In this document: positions 54,459-64,000 of the stretch, piece by piece
Layout of the letters: each line of letters begins with the position of its first letter
Numbering within the stretch: the first letter of the stretch is position 1
Position numbers and translations under genes: made by a program
The notes under the pieces: generated by a model
Told to the model about the DNA's origin: nothing
Seen by the model: the letters and a program-made list of their open reading frames with translations, nothing else
The model's database searches: none
Source: Macrobrachium rosenbergii
Lineage: Eukaryota > Arthropoda > Malacostraca > Decapoda > Palaemonidae
Direction of reading: 5' to 3'
Length of the DNA: 64,000 nucleotides
NCBI RefSeq assembly: GCF_040412425.1
Contig: NC_089784.1
Span: 39,903,070 to 39,967,069, forward strand

Positions 54459-55180
54459 CACACACACATATATAAATATAATATATTATCAAAGTGTCAC
54501 TCTCTGTCTATCATACCATCTCACCTGGCAAAAGAAATATAACATCAATAATATTCAACTAATTCATTCTTGTTTGAGTGATTGCCAAGAATCCTTAAAT
54601 TCCAAGTGCAAGGCCAGTAGGAGTAAATCCTCGCCCAAGGCAAGTCAACTGCCAGGGGAAAAAGCAAAGAAATGAACATGTCTCAGCACCATCTTGAAAC
54701 TTTGGCCATGCTGCCATGAGGCCGACACCAGCGCCACCTATGAGGAGCGAAAGCGTAATCCCAGGAGGCTATAAAGGATCTCAGAAGGACCCACTCGATG
54801 TTAGATTCGGTCGGAAGCTTGTCTAAGACTTATTAAACTGCCCTTTCCTGACACGTGGCTGTCTGGACATAGTAACCTTTTGTTGTGAAATGATTCACTT
54901 GCCCGTCCTATCACTGGCTCCCCGAAAGAAGAGCACATCATCTCCTATGTAAGGTGAAGTGCCGAATTTGAGGTTTTCGTCAGTCACGTCCCTATTCGCC
55001 TACAACTAATTTTCTGTTTTTCACTTCATAGCGCTGTATTCCTACAATGAGACCTGTATTGCGTTTAATGTTGTGCTGTTTAATTTGCCAAGCATTGAAG
55101 TGGAGTGTAACGTAAATCGTTAACATTCAAACTATCAGAATCGGGTTCAGTTTAGGCACCTCAGTTCCTTAATTAAAGTG

Positions 55181-55184
<4 letters not shown>
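54395..55184. other. TA tract and unassigned, possibly LTR-like DNA
   Basis: A (TA)n tract (54395-54455) is followed by sequence with a TATA-like 'ggctataaaggatctcag' at about 54767. This could be a retroelement promoter or an LTR, but no partner LTR was found. Confidence 0.35.
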
Positions 55185-55224
<40 letters not shown>

Positions 55225-55233
55225 ATATATATA

Positions 55234-55316
<83 letters not shown>
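55185..55316. repeat. (CT)n(TA)n microsatellite at left edge of the mariner element
   Basis: CT run (55185-55221), then a TA run ending at the first base of the transposon. Confidence 0.95.
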
Positions 55317-55318
<2 letters not shown>

Positions 55319-56658
55319 TGTTTAGAAATTAGAGCCCCCTCTACAGCATAAGCTAAAATTGATATGGACAAAAACAAAAGTAATTCAGAACAGTTATTTA
55401 TTTAAGTTTCTCTCTGAGTATTTAATATTTTGTGTGGTCTCCATCTTGAGGGGTATGATTTCAGCAAATCGCAAAAAAAAGCTGAGACTCAAACTCCATT
55501 TCCCTGAGCACTTCGGTCACCTCTCTTCACAGGTCGTTGAGGCTTGGTATACCATCATAGTTCACTGTGCGCGCTTCAACACGATCCTTTAAGATACTAC
55601 CAATGTTTTCACACACATTAAGGTCAGGGAGCTACCTGGAAATTCACTTGACGAGAAGAAATCGATACCACTGTTTTGAAGCAGCTCCTGTGTCTGAAGA
55701 GCCTTGAAACATGGTGCCTTATCATGCAAAAATGTGACTTCTTCAACAGATAACACATTTTCAGGATCTTTGAGGAAAGGAAATACTCCACCAGTAAGCA
55801 CAGTTTCTCTGAAGCATTCGCCATTCCATGACTGTCCTTTTTCTTTGATGATCCACATTAACTGTTTGGCTATGAAACAGAGAAAAACTCCCAAACATTC
55901 AGGAAATTTCACAACTTGGCAATAGTGCACGTCATTGCTGATATCATCCAACTTTGCAGCCCAAATGATGTCATTTTTATGATTTGGCTTCCTGACTGTG
56001 TAAATGAAGAATTCATCTGATGCGGGAACATGGAGAAAGTCAGCTTCATCCCAATCTTTAGAAATGAACCACAAAACCATGCATGGTCTTCTCTCTGCTG
56101 CTGAGTGATGTTGGGCTTGCTGATAACATGAAATGGCTTGATACCAGATTTTTTCAACTCATGATATACAGCACAATAACTTCTCTTCTTTCCCCTTTTT
56201 GTTTCTGGTTCAAGTGCCAATTTACGTAAAGACTTTCTTGGTCTACCCACCCCCTCAGCTATGATGTCTTGTGACTCCTGAGAAAGGACTTCAGGCCTTC
56301 CAAGATTCTCACTCTTTTTGCGATGACAGTCATGTGGATTTTTGTTCCAGTTTCTTTTAACAAAGGATTCATCTCTTTTAATGTATTTAGCTATCCAGGA
56401 ACATGAAATGAAGGATGCACCAGCATCCCTGGCTTCTCTGAAGGTTATAGCCCGGATTCGGTCAATCCATCTGATTTCCTCCAAGTCGTTAGCCATGGCT
56501 GTATTTAGCTCCGTCACTGTCTGAAAATACAAGAAATGTAAAATGAAAACTAGCTTAATAGAAACTTGAAATAATGTACTTGGAGCTAGGCTATAGCAGA
56601 AAACTTCATAACTTTCCATTTGTTCTGTGGAGGGGGGCTCTAAATTCGAAATACCTGG
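55317..56658 (-). mobile_element. Tc1/mariner transposon inserted in a TA tract
   Basis: The left end 'agtgtttagaaattagagcc' and the right end, read inward, 'ccaggtatttcgaatttaga' share an imperfect inverted repeat of about 30 bp centred on 'ttagagccccc' and 'ctccacag'. TA dinucleotides border both ends, and the flanks are long TA microsatellites (55223-55316; 56691-56972). It encodes a single decayed transposase on the minus strand (56496-55461). Size of about 1.34 kb suits the family. Confidence 0.8.
55461..56496 (-). pseudogene. Tc1/mariner transposase, two frameshifts and one stop
   Basis: Starts [20 protein letters not shown] with an N-terminal helix-turn-helix ([20 protein letters not shown]) and a Lys/Arg-rich linker ([13 protein letters not shown]). 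After a frameshift near 56075 comes [20 protein letters not shown] with the first catalytic Asp, GQSWNGECFRE, and FLHDKAPCFKA with the second Asp. A second frameshift near 55640 restores PDLNVCENIG. Counting across it leaves 37 residues between the second Asp and the final Glu, a DD37E spacing. An in-frame TGA follows in LNDL-stop-REVTEVLREM, perhaps from CGA. Total about 345 codons, normal for the family. An acceptor-like ttttcag just upstream (56527-56521) suggests an upstream intron or is chance. Confidence 0.8.
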
Positions 56659-56675
56659 TATACATATATATAAAT

Positions 56676-57242
<567 letters not shown>

Positions 57243-58500
57243 TATATACTATTATGTAACGAACGTAAGTCACCTCACCTCTAAGAGTGCCATGAGGCAC
57301 CATATAAATTTAGTTTACGTTTATTCAATTGAAACAAGGGTAGTCATGTCAATAACACCGCTTCTCTAACAAGACAGGTTGTGGGAAAACATTGCCCCTT
57401 CCTGGAAAATCTCTCATTTCTCACCCCTTAAAGTAATCTCTTAATCCTCTTCCTTGGCCTAGTGGCTGCTCGAGCCTTTCTTCCAAGCACCACCTTTGGG
57501 AGGCCAAATCCCCGCCGAAGGCACAGACGAGCCAGCGAAGGAGATTAACTCCAAAAGACAAAGCGCCCATCCCATAACAACAGAATCACCACGTGGCCAG
57601 GGCCTACCACAATGTCCAAAAGCACAGAGAGCAGACTGCAAGGCAAGCAGACACTGCCATCTGGAAGGAGGAGAATTGTAATCCGCCGAGGTCTTTAAAG
57701 GCACCGCCTGGGCAGTGCTCATCAGAAACACCCAGTTGCAGAATCCAGGCACTTGTCCCTTTCTCACCCTCTCCATCAGAGTCTTGATTCTTCCCACATG
57801 GCTGCTTTGAGCCTGAGTCTTTCATTGCAGTGAAAGCCGCTAATTCTTGCCCTCCATACTGGCACTGAAGATGAGATCCCTTGTCTCCAACAAAAAGGTA
57901 AAGTACTTGGAGCGTGGTTTTGAATCAGTCATGAATTTATTATTCTTCTACTGAATTTATTGTCTATTCTGAAGTGCAATTTTTCACAAGACCTGACTTG
58001 TTTAGTGCAGTGAGTAAATATCCAAAGTTTCACACGTGTATACTAGTGCTAGAATCGAGTTGCTTTGGTACCTTCTGTGCAACCCCCTCGATTCCTTCAA
58101 TCACGCTACCTATTTTGTGTAAGTAACTGGATGCATTCTCAGTTGCTAGCTGTGGAATCAACTGTTCATCTTGTGTTTGTGCCATGGTCATAGCCACTGC
58201 CCCTCACCCAACGGTGTTCTACAAAGTGGATTCTCCCCATTTCTGTTATCGTGTAAATTGTTGTAAATTTAGTCATTCGACAGGAGTCTGGTTTACCTGT
58301 CTGGTTTCTGAAATTCTCCATTCTTCTGAATTAATTTGGTAAATGTAAATACAAGTGATTTTAAGTGAACATAATTGTTTATCTGCAACTTTCCTTGTTG
58401 AAGTACAGCTTAGATTTCTTTCATGTATTTTTACCCGTGTCAACACCTGTAGTCAGAATTCAAACCCCATGGTAAGTTCCACATTCTTCCCAGGTAAATA

Positions 58501-58504
<4 letters not shown>
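57243..58504. other. No gene recognised
   Basis: GC-richer DNA at 57420-57850 holds overlapping ORFs on both strands without domains, possibly a decayed LTR. No partner repeat was seen in the window. Confidence 0.4.
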
Positions 58505-58593
<89 letters not shown>

Positions 58594-58650
58594 ATATGTA
58601 CATGCATATATATTATGAATATTATGTATATATATACTGTACATATACAG

Positions 58651-58723
<73 letters not shown>

Positions 58724-58725
58724 TG
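58505..58725. repeat. (TA)n microsatellite cluster
   Basis: TA tracts at about 58505-58580 and 58663-58722 separated by TATGTACATG and ATACAGTAT words. Confidence 0.95.
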
Positions 58726-58866
58726 TATATAAATATATTTATTTATATAAATATATTACATTAAGCTTGATGTATATACTGTATATGCAAAAGCAACACG
58801 GGAAAATGAAACGCTGGGTGTAAATCCTGACCAGTTTCATTCTTATATCTAAGGCATCTTCTATAG

Positions 58867-59971
<1,105 letters not shown>

Positions 59972-60109
59972 TTCTAGAGAACTGATACATGGTGACAGAA
60001 ATTTGCAATATATATGCTAGAGTCTGAGTACAACAAAACATACAGACGTCTGAAAACCAAATGGCACATCTGTCAGATGAGAAAAACGATGATGAGCAAT
60101 ACGTGTCTG

Positions 60110-60113
<4 letters not shown>

Positions 60114-60188
<75 letters not shown>
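60114..60188. repeat. (TA)n microsatellite
   Basis: Pure TA tract. Between it and the gypsy element (60189-60400) nothing is recognised. Confidence 0.95.
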
Positions 60189-60194
<6 letters not shown>

Positions 60195-60399
60195 TTATTT
60201 ATAACCACTCCACATTCCTACTCTGTTCTAACCTTTTGAGATGCCAGTAAGGTACTAGATTGGTACTGGCTGGAACTGTCACTGTTACAGTTGAATTTGT
60301 GGGGAGGGTGAAGGGGGATTGTTGTCAGCTTCCAGGTCAGCTGGTTTTAGCCTTCAACTGAGACCACTCTTCATGGCCGTTCAGGAGCGGGATACGGGT

Positions 60400-62470
60400 C
60401 TCCTTATGGGGTCGTGAGAGGCAGTTTTTGGGCATCGTTTCTCAATAAGACAAAATTGCCATGGTTCGGGACATACATTTTCTTTTCACTTTTGCATATT
60501 TGTTCATAAATCCAGTGATTCTTGACGATTTCAGTGGCTGAATAACTGGTCATTAGGTTGTTCCACCTTGTCAGTGGGGAAGAATTCTCCAAGCACACAG
60601 ACTGCTCCATCAAAAACTAGTTCGGCAGGACAAGCATTGAGCTTTTCTTTGGGTGGGGTTTGTAGGTCGAGAAGTACGCACGATAGGTGTGACTTCCATT
60701 CTGGGCACTCAGACCTGGCAATAGGTCCAGCTTTGAGAGACCCGTTGGTTTTATTCTACCACACCATTTAAGGCTGGGTGTAGGCACTTGTGTGATGAAA
60801 TTTCTTCCCATTAGCTTGGCCATGGTAGTCCACATTTCCAAGATGGCTGTTGGTCCCCTGTTGAGGATTGGCTCTTTGTAGGCATTCTGTGCAAGCACTG
60901 TTGCTTCTGTCTTGGGGTATCACTTCTAACTATCACATGGATCTCTCCATCATCATAAAGATGTATCAGAATCGGTAGAATGGTAGATGTCCCATTATGT
61001 TGACGTGATGGCATCCAAAACATTATCGTGAGAATTTCTAGATACCAGATTCAGTGTGCTGGGCACTTAAGGCCCATTCCTTGATGTTCTCTTTTTGCCC
61101 CGTGGCAAATAAACCTCTGCATTACTTGCTTGGCTGTTTTTCTGCCTGATGGGTGTGACAGACTGTGGATGACGTCGAAGAACTTTCTTCTGAAAGGGGA
61201 CGGCATCTGTCACTAGGTTTTTCTTTGCAGAGTATATGTTGAATTTTGCACCCGAGTTTGACAATGGATGAGAGTTGTCACTGTTGTCTGGCAGTCGATA
61301 GGTCCTGATTTTTGGTTAAGGCATGACCCATAAGGATGGTGAACAGTTTACCTTCAATGATATGCCTGAAATGATTGGTGCTTAGGTGCATAACAAGGAA
61401 TTCTTGATCAAAGATACCATATTCCTCTCCACAGGCATCAATTTCTTGCTGAAAAGTCTGAGTTAATGGGCCATGCCATTGCTCAATGACCGCCCCTATT
61501 CTGACATCACTTGCATTTATCATGAGAGTGATACTCGCTCAGGGTTAGGAAATGTGAAGATATTAGTGTCTTTCAGGGTCTCTTCTATTCCTTTGAAGGT
61601 ACTGCTCTGGGTGGGGATCCAGTCAAATATTTTGGCATTTCTAATCAGAGCATGATAGAGTCGATCCATGTTCTTGGCAATATCTGGTAAGAATTTATGG
61701 TAATAATTTACCGCCCCCACGAATTCTTGCAATCCCATTATTGTTGTAGGCACGGTCCAGGTATATCTGGACCGTGGCTGTAGGGGTTGGGTATTTCCTA
61801 ATGGCTGACACTTTAGAGGACAAAGGCCAGTAACTGTTCAGTGAGACTTGATAACCCAGATACTTGGCATAGCAGGCCATGATTACATAATTGTAGGGGC
61901 ATGCTACTGAACCATTAACACTTAAGAGGGATAGTACAGCTCTGATGTGCTCTTAGTGTTTTTCTCATTTCTTGGAAAAGATGTAATTCTTCGTTGGGCG
62001 AGCGGGTTTCGTTCTCAGCTACCGCTCTGTTGGCCGTGAGTTCGAATCCCCGACCGGCCAATGAAGAATAAGAGGAATTTATTTCTGGTGATAGAAATTC
62101 ATTTCTCGCTATAATGTGGTTCAGATTCCACAATAAGCTGTAGGTCCCGTTGCTAGGCAACCAATTGGTTCTTAGCCACGTAAAATAAATCTAATCCTTC
62201 GGACCAGCCCTAGGAGAGCTGTTAATCAGCTCAGTGGTCTGGTTAAACTAAGATATACTTTTTTGGAAAAGATGCGGATGTCATTGACATAGCAGACACA
62301 GAAGGAGAGGTCCCTGAGGACACTATCACTCATTGTCTGGAAAGTAGCCTCTGAGTTTCACAGACCAAACATCATGCAGTATTCTTTCCTTACAGGGTTG
62401 TATCAATTGCACTAGGCATGGTTGTATGTAGTTTGTTAGTCACCAGGGGTTTGGTCTAGCAGAGCTATAC
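60400..62470 (-). pseudogene. Ty3/gypsy pol (CsRn1-like), decayed, SINE-interrupted
   Basis: Minus-strand order is canonical RT-RNase H-integrase. RT: NSEATFQTMSDSVLRDLSFC and VCYVNDIRIFSK (catalytic YVDD changed to YVND), a SINE gap, then EHIRAVLSLLSVNGSVACP, YLGYQVSLNSYWPLSSKVSA and LQEFVGAVNYYHKFLPDIAK. RNase H: NASDVRIGAVIEQ, EEYGIFDQEFLVMHLSTNHF, RHIIEGKLFTI. Integrase: a shifted HSLSHPSGRKTAKQVMQRF zinc-binding segment near 61150, AKLMGRNF near 60820, and PAELVFDGAVCVLGEFFPTD near 60600, read across frames. The HSLSHPS form and the PGEFF-type end resemble the CsRn1 clade. Many stops and frameshifts. No LTR or gag was located in 62470-64000. Confidence 0.8.
61984..62262 (+). mobile_element. 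tRNA-derived SINE inside gypsy RT, 12-bp target duplication
   Basis: The direct repeat ttggaaaagatg lies at 61972-61983 and 62263-62274. The head has an A-box-like tgggcgagcggg and a B box gagttcgaatcc (62038-62049). The body includes 'aagctgtaggtcccgttgct', 'aaccaattggttcttagcca' and 'aatcagctcagtggtctgg', and the 3' end is 'aagatatactttt'. Removing it and one repeat copy rejoins the RT frame as DIRIFSKK then EHIRAVLSLLS, so it inserted after the gypsy element. No protein is encoded. Confidence 0.85.
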
Positions 62471-62474
62471 ACCA

Positions 62475-64000
62475 TATTTAGACCATCAGTAACTCTTTCT
62501 TGTTTGTCAGTAGGCATGACCATAGTTAGTCTATTAATTTCCGAGGGTTAATCCAAAAACCATGCTGAGTTTGCCAAGGTATGAGAGAATGACCTTGTTC
62601 TCTTAAGGGAGAGTGAGCCAAAGCTGAAGCACCTTGTTTAGGTTGTTTGTAGCTCTGGAGAACTGGACATGGGTATAATGAGTCTGTGTTAGTGCCCGGG
62701 GGTTGTGGGAGAACCATGCTTGTCTACCAGACCACTTTTAAAAATGTCCAGGAGTCAACTGATTTACAATTGAGATCAGGTCTGCTTTTCTTTTGATAAG
62801 TTGTATTGATGGACATGTAGTTACAGGTGGGTCGACCAAGGGAGAGACCAAAACCCAATGCCAGCAGATTCCCTTGATTTTTGGCACATGTCTGGGAGCA
62901 CCAAGAAGCTCAGCCTTAGAGTATCAAATTAATCATCTACTCATCACCCTAGATGTTATTAACTTATGTCCTTATGTCTACTGATTGTTTCTTTCACCGG
63001 TCTCACAGTCTTGTCTTTGTTTGGTTTAAGAGAACTGAACGTCTTGGAATAGTGTGGATCAACATTTGAGAGTAACAGACGGTTTAATCGTACCACCTCA
63101 AAGTTAGCAACTGTTGGGATCTAAGACTCAGAAATTTGTAATTGTTGAGAGATTGATTAGTTGTTATAGCCGGAGTGTTCTTATGATATTTGATTATTTT
63201 AACTGACAGGTAATAGATGTAAAGAATTATCGATATGTCTCCATTTACCCAACTTTCTATTCTCCCTCTCTCGCTTTTTTTTGCCCATCATAACCACGAA
63301 CTTATGGAAGCCTCATAGTCCAATTGCATTACCTCTGTCTCATGGAGTTCCTCTTGGGAGGTATTTGGGTAGTTGTCATTCCTTTGTCGTGATCAATGGA
63401 CATTTTGCATTTAGGAACTGCTGGAATGTTTACTAGACTGGGAATGCTCCAATTTACGTTGACTTTTGTCAGCTGCATTAAGTCTGTTCAGGAAATGAAC
63501 AGAGACCTGTCCCCGATTCTGACTAAGTTGGGGTATTTTGAGAGTTTATAGGGGCAAAAGTAAACCCATTTTGCCCATCTTTTTCTTCTTATTCCTCCAC
63601 AGATCCCCTTTCTTCCCCTCTCACATCTTCATGACATGACCCGTTGAAGATGTCGCTGTTAGTAAACGGAAACCAGTCAAAATTTTTTTTACCGATTCTT
63701 AGCAAGAAGACAGTGACATATATTACCACGAGAGATAACATATCCTCATTGCAATTACTATTTCTGAATTAATAACGAATCTGTGCCATTTATTTTGTAT
63801 GGGCACAACAGCTGATCTGTCATTTTTAACACTGGTGATCTAAAGCCAAGAAACTTAGTAAGCCTTAAGAAATCTATATAAACTTTTGAGAGCATAAGAC
63901 AGTTAGATAGGTGACATCTGACAAGCATCAAAACCAAAATGAATAATCAGACACTCTGTCTCGACTCGTCTTTTGGTTGTCTCCTTTGTTAAAAGTATTT
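62475..64000. other. Unassigned, probably upstream retroelement DNA
   Basis: Expected position of the N-terminal RT, protease and gag of the minus-strand gypsy element, but I could not read those motifs. Short ORFs only. A poly-T run lies near 63687-63694. No cellular gene seen up to the window end. Confidence 0.35.

Overview
The window is repeat-rich, AT-rich eukaryotic DNA, most likely from a decapod crustacean. The reasons are spliced RR-1 (Rebers-Riddiford) cuticle-protein genes with a tiny first exon, very many long (TA)n microsatellites, and a crowded arthropod-type transposon load (Penelope-like, non-LTR, Ty3/gypsy, hAT, Tc1/mariner, tRNA-derived SINEs). The species call is inference. 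No bacterial operon, CRISPR array or rRNA is visible.

Cellular genes are few. One intact RR-1 cuticle gene lies on the minus strand at 11634-13673 (3 exons, 169 aa, TATA box, poly(A) signal). Two decayed paralogues lie at 21377-22440 (+, two frameshifts and a mutated donor in exon 2, another frameshift in exon 3) and 42483-43533 (+, good core promoter, premature stop, damaged acceptor and a frameshift). A candidate small secreted protein of unknown function is encoded by two minus-strand exons at 1076-1385.

Layout: 1-0.93 kb is a 35-bp degenerate tandem array. 1-4 kb holds the small secreted gene. 4.3-6.5 kb is microsatellites. 7.7-8.6 kb has a LINE remnant and a 25-bp minisatellite. 9.08-11.06 kb is a Penelope-like element with inverted terminal repeats. 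11.6-13.7 kb is the intact cuticle gene. 15.06-17.3 kb is a broken LINE with another repeat inside. 19-19.8 kb is a TA-flanked foldback element plus tRNA-like SINE. 20.3-22.4 kb is a cuticle pseudogene beside a 63-bp perfect inverted repeat. 23275-29662 is a 6.4-kb hAT element with an 8-bp target duplication, invaded by a rearranged LTR element with three LTR copies. 30.6-31.9 kb is two TA-flanked palindromic elements. 33.4-39.2 kb is a Ty3/gypsy element with two LTRs, decayed gag-pro-integrase, and a DNA transposon inside its 3' LTR. 42.0-43.6 kb is a repeat followed by the third cuticle locus. 44-45 kb is a non-autonomous hAT-like element. 45.73-48.31 kb is a 2.6-kb inverted duplication. 48.87-49.08 kb is a hAT MITE. 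54.1-54.4 kb is another TA-flanked palindrome. 55.3-56.7 kb is a Tc1/mariner element seated in TA repeats. 58.87-59.97 kb is a short hAT element. 60.4-62.5 kb is a minus-strand Ty3/gypsy pol, CsRn1-like, split by a SINE with a 12-bp target duplication.

The strongest shared theme is that long (TA)n tracts abut the ends of foldback, Penelope-like or mariner elements. Several of the palindromic elements carry a repeated layout of GATAATG (or GATGAG), a short stem-loop, GAAA and a short palindrome, which looks like a degenerate hammerhead ribozyme core. Everything was read by eye. Exon ends, frameshifts and family names need alignment to confirm.
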